DNA of 64,000 nucleotides. Source: Paractinoplanes aksuensis (GTDB lineage Bacteria; Actinomycetota; Actinomycetes; Mycobacteriales; Micromonosporaceae). Positions 23,980 through 31,659 of this stretch are shown here, piece by piece. The DNA lies in assembly GCF_024137025.1 (NCBI RefSeq), contig NZ_JAMYJR010000034.1:1-64000 (forward strand), given 5' to 3'. How positions within the stretch are numbered: the first letter of the stretch is position 1; every line of letters begins with the position of its first letter. The translations under genes and the position numbers were made by a program. The notes beneath the pieces were generated by a model. It searched no databases, was not told the origin of the DNA, and worked only from the letters and a program-made list of their open reading frames with translations.

Positions 23980-25584
23980 GTGGTGTCTCGATCGACATGG
24001 AGACGGATAGGCGGCGCGGCGGCCGCGGCGGTACTGCTGGGCGGTTTTGTCGCCGCCGGGCCTGCGCAGGCCACGTCCGGAAATAGCTCGGTCAAAGACG
24101 TGCCCAAGGCGGTCACGCTGGCCGGGGTGCTGCGGCACCTGGTGGCGTTCCAGGCCATCGCCAAGATCAGCGGGGACACGCGGGCGTCGGGCACGCCCGG
24201 CTACAAGCGCAGCGCCGACTACGTCGCGACGCTGATGCGGGCGGCCGGCTACAAGGTCACCCGGCAGCCGTTCGAGTTCAATTTCTGTACGGAGAACGGG
24301 TCGTCGTTCGCGCAGACCGCGCCCACGCCCACCACCTACACCGACCAGGTCGACTACGACGTGATGGACTGCTCGGGCAGCGGCACGGCGACCGGCGGCA
24401 TCGTCCCCGTCGACCTGCAGCTGACGACGCCCAACACCAGCACCTCGGGCTGCGAGGCGACCGACTTCGTGGGCGTGAGCGGCAACATCGCCCTCGTGCA
24501 GCGCGGCGGTTGCCCGTTCGGCCAGAAGGCCGCGAACGCCGACGCGGCCGGCGCCACCGGCGTCATCATCATGAACCAGGGTGACACCGCGGCACCGGAC
24601 CGCCAGGACCTCTTCCTCGGCACCCTGGGCACACCGGTCGGGATTCCCGCCATCGGGGTGTCGTACCCGCAAGGGGTGGCCTTCGCCGGCACGGCCGGCC
24701 TGACCCTGACGATCACCACCGACACCGTGGCCGACGTGCGCCAGACCGAGAACGTGATCGCCGATTCGCGCTACGGCAACCCCGACGAGGTCGTCATGTC
24801 CGGCGCCCACCTCGACTCGGTGCCGGAAGGCCCCGGCATCAACGACAACGGCACCGGCAGCGCCGGCATCCTCGAGACCGCCCTGCAGATGCGCAACGTC
24901 AAGACCAAGAACAAGCTGCGTTTCGCCTGGTGGGGTGCCGAGGAGGCCAACCTGGTGGGCTCGACGTTCTATGTCAACGCGCTCACCGAGGAAGAACACG
25001 CCAAGATCGCGCTCTACCTCAACTTCGACATGATCGGCTCGCCCAACTACACCTTCGGCGTGTACGACGGTGACAATTCTGACAACACCGGCGCCGGCCC
25101 CGGCCCGGCCGGCTCGGCCGAGATCGAGGCCGTCTTCCAGAAGTTCTTCGAGCAGCGCCGGCAGTTCACGGCGGCCTCGGACTTCACCGGCCGCTCGGAC
25201 TACGGCCCGTTCATCGCCACCGGCATTCCGGCCGGCGGCCTGTTCACCGGGGCCGAGGTCCAGAAGACGGCGGCCGACGTGACGAAGTGGGGCGGTGTGG
25301 CCGGGGCGGCCTACGACCCGTGCTACCACCAGGCCTGCGACAGCCTCACGCCCGAGCGGGACGGTGCCGACAAGGCGGTGTACGCCCAGCTCAAGAAGGC
25401 CTACAAGAACAAACTGCTCGGCAACATCAACACGTTCGCGCTCGACACCAACGCCGACGCGATCGCCACCGCAGTGGCCACGTACGCCAAGGACACGTCC
25501 TCGATCCCGCCGCGCGCCGCGGCCGTGACGGCAGCGGCCCGCTCGGCCGGAGGCCGGACGAGCCACGGCGACTGGATCAGCTGA
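23980..25584 (+). CDS. Secreted M28 aminopeptidase with PA domain
   Basis: A 534-residue secreted zinc peptidase. GTG 23980 has GAGGGG upstream; the frame extends to 23923 but that region lacks coding character. After the signal peptide (ending near GPAQA) comes the first catalytic segment, a protease-associated insert (about 140-245: GNIALVQRGGCPFGQKAAN, GATGVIIMNQ), then the peptidase core. Zinc ligands: His in MSGAHLDSV, Asp in INDNGTGSAG, the Glu pair in WWGAEEANL, Asp in NFDMIGSPN, His in CYHQACD. It resembles Streptomyces griseus aminopeptidase-type enzymes and would release N-terminal residues outside the cell. Confidence 0.92.
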   Translation: MVSRSTWRRIGGAAAAAVLLGGFVAAGPAQATSGNSSVKDVPKAVTLAGVLRHLVAFQAIAKISGDTRASGTPGYKRSADYVATLMRAAGYKVTRQPFEFNFCTENGSSFAQTAPTPTTYTDQVDYDVMDCSGSGTATGGIVPVDLQLTTPNTSTSGCEATDFVGVSGNIALVQRGGCPFGQKAANADAAGATGVIIMNQGDTAAPDRQDLFLGTLGTPVGIPAIGVSYPQGVAFAGTAGLTLTITTDTVADVRQTENVIADSRYGNPDEVVMSGAHLDSVPEGPGINDNGTGSAGILETALQMRNVKTKNKLRFAWWGAEEANLVGSTFYVNALTEEEHAKIALYLNFDMIGSPNYTFGVYDGDNSDNTGAGPGPAGSAEIEAVFQKFFEQRRQFTAASDFTGRSDYGPFIATGIPAGGLFTGAEVQKTAADVTKWGGVAGAAYDPCYHQACDSLTPERDGADKAVYAQLKKAYKNKLLGNINTFALDTNADAIATAVATYAKDTSSIPPRAAAVTAAARSAGGRTSHGDWIS

Positions 25585-25593
25585 GAGAGAAAA

Positions 25594-25623
25594 TGGTGGC
25601 CGGCGCCCCGGCGTCGGCCACCA
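25594..25623 (+). terminator. Hairpin terminator after the aminopeptidase gene
   Basis: TGGTGGCCG (25594-25602) pairs perfectly with CGGCCACCA (25615-25623); the interior GCGCC/GGCGT can extend the stem. It begins nine bases after the stop codon. Confidence 0.8.
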
Positions 25624-25652
25624 CCTTGACCGGATAGCGGAGAATGGGTCGC

Positions 25653-26111
25653 ATGATCGCAAGGCGCATCGCCACCCTGGTCGCCACCCTGCTGGCCGTC
25701 GGCGGCGCCGGGGCCTGCGGAAACGCGGCCACCACGGACCCCCGGCGCACCGAGCCGGCGGCCATCGCGCCCGCTCCCGCCGAGGCCCGCACGCCGACGC
25801 GCGAGGTCCAGGCGGTGGCGGCGGCCACCACTGGCGTGCGGAATGTGCCCGCGGCCTTCCGCTTGCCGCCCGGCAGCCGGGTGGCCGGGCTGGCCGACGG
25901 CGAGGCCGGGGCGTCATTCACGCTGACGGCGCCGGGGCCGGAGGCGGTGCTCTCGTTCTACCGGCGCGAGCTGCAGCGATCGACGTTCACGATCGTCGCC
26001 GACCACGCCGAGGCCGGCGCCACCAGCCTGTCGTTCCGCGACGCCGACGGCTGGGCCGGCACCATCTACGCCACTGCCCAACGCGCCACCGTAGCCATCC
26101 GCCGCGCCTGA
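25653..26111 (+). CDS. Putative lipoprotein of unknown function
   Basis: About 152 residues. The N-terminus MIARRIATLVATLLAVGGAGACG looks like a lipoprotein signal with Cys at the cleavage point. The mature half contains PAAFRLPPGSRVAGL, FTLTAPGPEAVLSFYRRELQ and SLSFRDADGWAGTIYAT, similar in style to small exported proteins in which a periplasmic domain follows a lipid anchor; no function is assigned. ATG 25653 has GGAGA nine bases upstream; ATG 25644 is too close to that site. A 44-base tandem duplication covers its stop codon. Confidence 0.65.
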   Translation: MIARRIATLVATLLAVGGAGACGNAATTDPRRTEPAAIAPAPAEARTPTREVQAVAAATTGVRNVPAAFRLPPGSRVAGLADGEAGASFTLTAPGPEAVLSFYRRELQRSTFTIVADHAEAGATSLSFRDADGWAGTIYATAQRATVAIRRA

Positions 26112-26163
26112 CCACCACCGCCCAGCGCGCCGCCGTAGCCATCCGCCGCGCCTGACCACCAGC
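26076..26163 (+). repeat. Two 44-bp tandem repeats spanning a stop codon
   Basis: The segment from 26076 (GCCCAACGCGCCACCGTAGC...) is repeated from 26120 with three or four changes. It contains the last codons and TGA stop of the lipoprotein gene, so the second copy is untranslated. The period is not a multiple of three. Confidence 0.8.
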
Positions 26164-26450
26164 GCCCGCCGCTCCCCTCGCCCGGCCCCCTCCACCCGGC
26201 CGCCCTCACCGTCGCCGGCTCTCCCGCGCGCTCGGCCCCCGCACAACCGCCACCGCCCCGACGCCGGCCCGGGCGCAGCTGTCGCCCTCCGCCGCCCAGC
26301 GCGGCCGGCGCCCTCCCCGAGCCGGTACGTTGCCGGGCCATGACGGAGTGCTCGGGGGCAGAACTGTCCGCCAGCGCCTGCCCGGCGGTGACCGTTGGGG
26401 GCACAGAGCGAGCGCACTGGCATGTCACAAATGGTTCGTAGGCTGGGTTC
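26164..26450. other. Non-coding spacer, nothing recognised
   Basis: About 290 bases upstream of the cupin gene. It is C-rich on the plus strand with long open shadow frames on the minus strand whose Gly/Arg-rich translations show no protein character. No hairpin, RNA or promoter stood out, apart from the expected cupin promoter somewhere in the last 100 bases. Confidence 0.4.
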
Positions 26451-26780
26451 ATGCAATCCACTACGCTGCCTGAGCTGGCCGAATCCCTGCTGACGGAGGC
26501 GCGCGCCGCGCACAGCGGACGTAGCGCCCACACGTTGTTCGGCAACCACGAGCACCATTTGCGGCAGACTGTCATCGCGCTGGCCGAGGGTCGCGAGCTG
26601 GCCGAGCACAACAGTCCCGGCGAGGCCACGCTGCAGGTACTAGCCGGTCACGCACGGCTGACCACCACGAGCGCGGAGTGGGACGGCCGCACCGGCGACC
26701 ACGTGGTCATCGGCCCGGAGCGGCACAAGGTGACCGCAGTGCAGGACACGGTCATCCTGCTGACCGTCGCCACCGCCTGA
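26451..26780 (+). CDS. Small cupin-domain protein
   Basis: A 109-residue protein with a single cupin-2 barrel: LRQTVIALAEGRELAEHNSPGEATLQVLAG, i.e. motif 1 with a metal-ligand His and Glu, and a shorter second motif around GDHVVIGPERHKVTAVQD. Such proteins are often small sensors or metalloenzymes; function unknown. The spacer downstream holds palindromes more likely linked to the remnant genes at 27.0 kb than to this one. Confidence 0.75.
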   Translation: MQSTTLPELAESLLTEARAAHSGRSAHTLFGNHEHHLRQTVIALAEGRELAEHNSPGEATLQVLAGHARLTTTSAEWDGRTGDHVVIGPERHKVTAVQDTVILLTVATA

Positions 26781-26790
26781 ATCGTCGTTC

Positions 26791-26826
26791 ATGTTGACTG
26801 AATCAACATTGACGTCAACATTGACT
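26791..26826. promoter_or_regulatory. Overlapping palindromes, probable regulator binding sites
   Basis: ATGTTGA-CTGAA-TCAACAT (26791-26809) is a perfect 7+7 inverted repeat. TTGACGTCAA (26809-26818) is a perfect palindrome. TCAACATTGAC occurs twice 12 bases apart (26803 and 26815). Such a cluster is typical of a dimeric repressor's operator. No regulator gene is next to it; it may have been lost with the deletion at 27.03 kb. Confidence 0.55.
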
Positions 26827-26959
26827 CCAGTCCACACGTAAAGGGTCAGCGTCCACCTGTCGGCGGCCGGCACGACTCCACCGGCGCCCAGCAGACTGCC
26901 CTCGACGGGTCACGGGCAGATGAACGTTTTGCGCGTGGTGATGGCTCGCGGCTTTGACC

Positions 26960-26987
26960 TTGATCGATGAAGTCGACGCAACATAAT
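26960..26987 (+). promoter_or_regulatory. Candidate promoter for the SDR remnant
   Basis: TTGATC (26960-26965) and CATAAT (26982-26987) are 16 bases apart. It points to the ATG at 27017, which has GGGGG upstream. Sequence match only. Confidence 0.35.
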
Positions 26988-27016
26988 GGACGGACAGCTG
27001 ACGCGGGGGTGTCGCA

Positions 27017-27042
27017 TGTCCCGAGTGTTCGTGACCGGCCGC
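27017..27042 (+). pseudogene. N-terminal stub of an NAD(P)-binding SDR/epimerase-like gene
   Basis: After a GGGGGTGTCGC leader, the frame reads MSRVFVTG, the typical first strand and start of the glycine motif of NAD-dependent epimerase/NmrA-type proteins. It then changes into the reverse complement of the facing glycosyltransferase gene (residues RLKPLSQTGE...). Only about eight codons are left. The word TTCGTGACCGGC fits both proteins, one per strand, and marks the junction. Confidence 0.45.
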
Positions 27043-27117
27043 CTGAAGCCGCTGTCCCAGACCGGTGAACGGCGCTACGTCACCCCGCGAGCCCGCGGTC
27101 ACGATCAGAATCCGCAT
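27028..27117 (-). pseudogene. N-terminal stub of a UGT/MGT-type glycosyltransferase
   Basis: The ATG at 27117 begins MRILIVTAGSRGDVAPFTGL and continues GQRLQAAGHE, unmistakably the first Rossmann unit of GT1/GT28 macrolide-type glycosyltransferases (about 400 residues). After GHE the sequence switches to the stub of the facing gene. Its first 38 bases overlap the 3' end of the alpha-glucosidase gene. Confidence 0.75.
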
Positions 27118-28636
27118 ACCAGGCCGTGCTCCCTCCCGGCAGCACCTCGCCGGTTGCGGCCGGGTCGCTGTGCAGCATCAGGGAGGCCGACCGCGCCTCC
27201 TCCGGCAGGGGCACGTCGTCGTCGCCCACATTAACTATGCACAGGAATCCGGGGCCGCGCCGGAACGCCAGCACCGTTTCACCCGCCGGCAGCCAGGTCA
27301 GGGCGGCCGACGGCAGCGTACGCCGGTGGGCGAGCGCGGCGCGATAGAGGTTGAGCATCGAGGTCGGATCGGCCGCCTGCCGTTCCACGGTCAGCGCGTT
27401 CCACCCCGGGGGCTGCGGCAGCCAGGTGGCCGCGCCCGGGCCGAAACCGAGCGACGGCGTCGCTTCCGACCACGGCAAAGGCACGCGGCAGCCGTCACGA
27501 CCCGGTTCGGCGCCGCCGGTGCGCTGGAACACGGGGTCACGGCGTACGTCGTCGGGAAGGTCTTCGACCTCGGGCAGGCCCAGTTCCTCACCCTGATAGA
27601 CATAGACGCTGCCGGGCAGGGCCAGCATCAGCAATGCCGCCGCGCGGGCCCGGCGCAGGCCGAGCGCCCCACCGCCGTACCGGGTGACGTGCCGGACCAC
27701 GTCGTGGTTGGAGAGTACCCAGGTCGGCGGCGCGCCCACCTGGCCGAGCGCCCGCATGCTGCTGTCGACCGCTTCTCTGAGCGCCGCCGCCTCGAACGGG
27801 GCGGTCAGGAAGGCGAAGTTGAACGCGGTGTGCAGCTCGTCCGGCCGCAGATACAGCGCGAGCCGTTCGACCGTCTGCACCCAGATCTCGCCGACGAAGA
27901 CCCGGTCGCCCGGATAAGAGTCCATCACCCGGCGCCAGCCCCGGTAGACGTCGTGCACCTCGTCGACGTCCCAGTGCGGGTGCCTGTCCTCGCCGGCGGT
28001 GGCCACGTCGCGCAGCGAGGGGTCCTTGGCCAGGCCGTGGGCGACGTCGATCCGGAAGCCGTCCACCCCGCGGTCGAGCCAGAACCGCAGAATCGCGTGA
28101 AATTCCTCCCGCACGTCGGTGGTCGTCCAGTCCAGGTCCGGCTGCTCCGGCGCGAACAGATGCAGGTACCACTGGCCGTCGGGGACGCGCGTCCAGGCCC
28201 GGCCGCCGAAGTTGCTCATCCAGTTGTTGGGCGGCTCGTCGCCCCGCCCGTCGCGGAACAGGTAGCGGCCACGCTCAGGGCTGCCGGGCGCGGCCGTCAG
28301 CGCTTCTTGAAACCACGGGTGGTCCGACGAGGTGTGGTTGGGGACGAGGTCGATGATGATCCGCAGGCCCAGCTCGTGCGCCTCTCGCAGCAGCGCGTCG
28401 GCGTCGGCCAGCGTGCCGAAGCGGGGGTCGACGTCGCGGTAGTCGGCCACGTCGTAGCCGTTGTCGGCCTGCGGGGACGGGTAGAACGGGTTGAGCCAGA
28501 TCGCGTCGACGCCGAGGTCGCGCAGGTACGGCAGGCGGGATCGGACACCGGCCAGGTCCCCGATCCCGTCGCCGTCGGAGTCGGCGAAGCTCCACACGTA
28601 CACCTGGTAGATCACCGCGTGGCGCCACCAGCTCAT
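27080..28636 (-). CDS. aglA: GH13 alpha-glucosidase
   Basis: A 518-residue cytosolic glycoside hydrolase. Conserved GH13 regions: IIIDLVPNHTS (region I), DGFRIDVAHGL (region II, nucleophile Asp), FVGEIW (region III, acid/base Glu), LSNHDVVRH (region IV). A QADNGYDVADY segment and the overall length match oligo-alpha-glucosidases (maltase, AglA type). It would hydrolyse imported alpha-glucosides to glucose. The ATG shares ATGA with the upstream ATPase gene, making it the last gene of the transport operon. Its last dozen residues lie over the glycosyltransferase stub. Confidence 0.92.
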   Translation of the reverse strand: MSWWRHAVIYQVYVWSFADSDGDGIGDLAGVRSRLPYLRDLGVDAIWLNPFYPSPQADNGYDVADYRDVDPRFGTLADADALLREAHELGLRIIIDLVPNHTSSDHPWFQEALTAAPGSPERGRYLFRDGRGDEPPNNWMSNFGGRAWTRVPDGQWYLHLFAPEQPDLDWTTTDVREEFHAILRFWLDRGVDGFRIDVAHGLAKDPSLRDVATAGEDRHPHWDVDEVHDVYRGWRRVMDSYPGDRVFVGEIWVQTVERLALYLRPDELHTAFNFAFLTAPFEAAALREAVDSSMRALGQVGAPPTWVLSNHDVVRHVTRYGGGALGLRRARAAALLMLALPGSVYVYQGEELGLPEVEDLPDDVRRDPVFQRTGGAEPGRDGCRVPLPWSEATPSLGFGPGAATWLPQPPGWNALTVERQAADPTSMLNLYRAALAHRRTLPSAALTWLPAGETVLAFRRGPGFLCIVNVGDDDVPLPEEARSASLMLHSDPAATGEVLPGGSTAWYADSDRDRGLAG

Positions 28637-29859
28637 CGGGCCGTCCGCTCCCGCAGCTCCTCTTCCTCGAGGCTGGCCAGGTCGGCCGCGGCCGCTTCGT
28701 CACGGGTCAGGTTCTCGCCGCTGCCGGGGTCGAACAGGTGCATCCGGCGGGTGTCGACCCAGAACTCGCCCTCGTGACCCTCCCGCAACCGGCTCATCGC
28801 GTCGATCGAGATGATGAGCTGGGTCCGCAGGGCCTCGCCGTCGAGTTCGGCCGCCAGGTCGGCCAGCTGCTTGGTGACCTCGGCGTTGGCCTCGAACGGG
28901 ATGTACGCGTACTGGGAGTCGCCCAGCCATTCGGTGACATCCACCTGGGCCCGGAACGTCGCGCCCTTGGCCCGCTTCGACTCGTCGAGCACGCGGGCGT
29001 CCTCGAAGTGCTCGGGCCGGATGCCCGCGATCAGCAGCTGGCCGTCGGTGACCTTGTCGGCCGCGATGGCCGGCACGTCGACCTCGACGAACGGCAACTT
29101 CAGCCGCTGCCCGGAGACCACGGCGGGCAGGAAGTTCATCGGCGGTGAACCGATGAACCCGGCCACGAACATGTTGACCGGCTGCTCGTACAGCTCGCGC
29201 GGCGACGCGACCTGCTGCAGGAAACCGCGGCGCAGCACGGCCACCCGGTCGCCCAAGGTCATGGCCTCGGTCTGGTCGTGGGTCACGTACACCGTGGTCG
29301 TGCCCAGGCGTCGTTGCATACGCGAGATTTCCGTACGCATCTGGCCGCGCAGTTTCGCGTCCAGGTTGGACAGCGGCTCGTCGAACAGGAACGCGTTGAC
29401 CTGGCGCACGATCGCCCGGCCCATCGCGACCCGCTGCCGCTGCCCGCCCGAGAGGTTGGCCGGCTTGCGGTCGAGGTGCTCGTTGAGCTCGAGCATGTCG
29501 GCCGCCTCCTTGACCCGGCGGCGGATCTCGTCCTCGCTGACCTTCTTGTTCAGCCGCAACGGGAACGCGATGTTCTCGAACACCGTGAGGTGCGGGTAGA
29601 GCGCGTAGTTCTGAAACACCATGGACAGGTTGCGGTCGCGGGGCGCCTTCTCGTTGACCCGTTCGCCGCCGATCACCATGTCGCCCGAGGTGATGTCCTC
29701 GAGCCCGACGATCATGCGGAGCAGGGTCGACTTCCCGCACCCGGACGGCCCGACCAGAATCATGAACTCGCCGTCGGCGATGTCGAGGCTGATGTCGTTC
29801 ACGGCCTTGAAGCCGTCGCCGTATTCCTTGACGATGTTGCGCATCTCGATGGCTGCCAT
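28633..29859 (-). CDS. Carbohydrate ABC transporter ATPase (UgpC/MsmK/AglK type)
   Basis: A 408-residue ATPase. Walker A GPSGCGKST, Q-loop MVFQNYALYPHLTV, signature LSGGQRQRVAMGRAIVR, Walker B AFLFDEPLSNLD, H-loop VYVTHDQTEAMT. The C-terminal third is a TOBE/OB regulatory domain (IAGIRPEHFEDA). ATG 29859 is used; the frame upstream is a shadow of the permease gene. It sits between the permease genes and the glucosidase and would energise this importer, perhaps others too. Confidence 0.92.
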   Translation of the reverse strand: MAAIEMRNIVKEYGDGFKAVNDISLDIADGEFMILVGPSGCGKSTLLRMIVGLEDITSGDMVIGGERVNEKAPRDRNLSMVFQNYALYPHLTVFENIAFPLRLNKKVSEDEIRRRVKEAADMLELNEHLDRKPANLSGGQRQRVAMGRAIVRQVNAFLFDEPLSNLDAKLRGQMRTEISRMQRRLGTTTVYVTHDQTEAMTLGDRVAVLRRGFLQQVASPRELYEQPVNMFVAGFIGSPPMNFLPAVVSGQRLKLPFVEVDVPAIAADKVTDGQLLIAGIRPEHFEDARVLDESKRAKGATFRAQVDVTEWLGDSQYAYIPFEANAEVTKQLADLAAELDGEALRTQLIISIDAMSRLREGHEGEFWVDTRRMHLFDPGSGENLTRDEAAAADLASLEEEELRERTAR

Positions 29860-29870
29860 GTCGAGTCCTT

Positions 29871-30701
29871 TCAGCCCTTGACGGCGCCGTTGGTGAGGCC
29901 GGCGACGATTTTGCGTTGGAAGAGGAGCACGAGGATGACGACCGGGATGGTGACGACCACGGCGGCGGCCGCGATCGGGGCGGTCGGCTGCGAGAACTGC
30001 GAGGCGCCCTGGAAGAACGCCAGCGCGGCGGGCACCGGCCGGGCCGCCTCGCTCGAGGTGAGCGTGATGCCGAAGACGAAGTCGTTCCACACGGCGAAGA
30101 ACGTGAGGATGGCCGCCGTGAACACGCCCGGGCTGGCCAGCGGCACGATCACCCGGCGGAACGCCTGCCAGGCCGTCGCGCCGTCGACCTGGGCCGCCTG
30201 TTCCATCTCCCACGGGATCTCGCGGAAGAACGCGGCCAGCACGTATACCGACAGCGGCAACGAGTACGAGAGATACGGGATGATCAGGCCGAGCCAGGTG
30301 TCGTACAGTCCGACATTGCGCCACAGGTCGAACAGCGGCGTGGCGATCGCGATGACCGGGAAGACGGTGATGGCCAGGGCCACCCCGAGCACCAGCCGCT
30401 TGCCCGGGAATTCCAGGCGCGAGATCGCGTACGCGGCCAGGGTGGCCAGGATGACCGAGATCGTGGTGGCGATCAGCGACATGCCGACCGAGTTGCGCAG
30501 CGCCGAGGTGAACAGGTCGGAGGCGAAGACCGTCTTGTAGTTCTCCCAGCTCCAGACCGTCGGCAGGAACGCGTTGTTGGTGATGTCGTCGCCCTCCTTG
30601 AAGGAGAGCGAGATGATCCAGATGACCGGGATGATGGCGTACGCGATGATCAGGACGGCCCCGACGATCCAGTACGCCTGCGTTCGGCGGCTGACCTTCA
30701 C
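29871..30701 (-). CDS. Alpha-glucoside ABC permease (MalG/AglG type)
   Basis: A 276-residue inner-membrane protein with six TM helices and the EAA motif EQAAQVDGATAWQAFRRVIVP that docks the ATPase. The periplasmic start (EGDDITNNAFLPTVWSWENY) is usual for MalG homologues. GTG 30701 overlaps the preceding permease stop (GTGA) and has GGGGGACAAGAA upstream. Confidence 0.9.
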   Translation of the reverse strand: MKVSRRTQAYWIVGAVLIIAYAIIPVIWIISLSFKEGDDITNNAFLPTVWSWENYKTVFASDLFTSALRNSVGMSLIATTISVILATLAAYAISRLEFPGKRLVLGVALAITVFPVIAIATPLFDLWRNVGLYDTWLGLIIPYLSYSLPLSVYVLAAFFREIPWEMEQAAQVDGATAWQAFRRVIVPLASPGVFTAAILTFFAVWNDFVFGITLTSSEAARPVPAALAFFQGASQFSQPTAPIAAAAVVVTIPVVILVLLFQRKIVAGLTNGAVKG

Positions 30702-31651
30702 TTCTTGTCCCCCCTCTGCTGCGACAGATCTGTCTTGAAGACCTTCACGAACAGCACGGCGATCAGGACGACGAGGATGGCCAGGATGACGCTGACGGCC
30801 GAGCCGAGCCCGACCATCACCCGGCTGATCGTCTGGCGGTAGGCCAGGAACGACAGGGTCTCGGTGCTCTGCGCGCCGGCGGTCATGATGAAGACGCTGT
30901 CGAAGATGCGGAACGCGTCGAGTGTGCGGAACAGCAGCGCCACCATGATGGCGGCCTTCATGTTGGGCAGGATCACCCGCTTGACCCGCTGCCAGGCGGT
31001 GGCCCCGTCGACCTGGGCCGCCTCGAGGTAGTCGTCGGGGATCTGGGCCAGACCGGCCAGCAGCAGCAACGACATGAACGGCGTGGTCTTCCAGATCTCG
31101 GCCACGCACACCGTGAACAGGGCCGACCACGTGCCCCCGAACCAGTCGAAGTCACCCAGCCCGAACAGGCTGTTGACGAAGCCGTACGTGTTGCTGAACG
31201 CGTAGGCCCAGGCATAAGCCGAAACCACAGTGATGATTCCGTACGGGACCAGGATGGCCACCCGCAAGGCCGTGCGCAGATAGAGCGCGCGGTGCATGAC
31301 CATCGCCAGGCCGAAGCCGAGCACCAGCTCGACCGACACGGTCACCACGGTGATGATCGCGGTGACGCCGAACTGTTTCCAGAACAACCCGTCGGTCAGG
31401 ATCGTGGCGTAGTTGCCCAGGAAGACGAAGGTGCGTCCGTCGGGGTCGGTCAGGCGGAAGTCGAACAGCGACAACCAGATGGCGTTGAGGATGGGATATC
31501 CGGTCACCGCGACCATCGCGATGAACGCCGGCCCGGCCAGCATCCAGCCCAGGTTGCGTTCCTTGCGGGCCCGGTCGGTCAGCCGGATCCGGCGCGCCGC
31601 GCGGGTCTCGGTGGGCTTTCGCGGCGGCGCGGCGGGAGTGGTGATGCTCAT
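30698..31651 (-). CDS. Alpha-glucoside ABC permease (MalF/AglF type)
   Basis: A 317-residue inner-membrane protein with six TM helices after a basic cytosolic N-terminus. The EAA motif is EAAQVDGATAWQRVKRVILP. It pairs with the MalG-type permease encoded next. The binding-protein gene lies just upstream. Confidence 0.9.
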   Translation of the reverse strand: MSITTPAAPPRKPTETRAARRIRLTDRARKERNLGWMLAGPAFIAMVAVTGYPILNAIWLSLFDFRLTDPDGRTFVFLGNYATILTDGLFWKQFGVTAIITVVTVSVELVLGFGLAMVMHRALYLRTALRVAILVPYGIITVVSAYAWAYAFSNTYGFVNSLFGLGDFDWFGGTWSALFTVCVAEIWKTTPFMSLLLLAGLAQIPDDYLEAAQVDGATAWQRVKRVILPNMKAAIMVALLFRTLDAFRIFDSVFIMTAGAQSTETLSFLAYRQTISRVMVGLGSAVSVILAILVVLIAVLFVKVFKTDLSQQRGDKK

Positions 31652-31659
31652 GGCCGCTC

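Noticed and set aside
23608..25917. A 769-codon minus-strand frame over the aminopeptidase
   Set aside because: Shadow of a gene with all zinc ligands on the plus strand; no motif in the minus translation.
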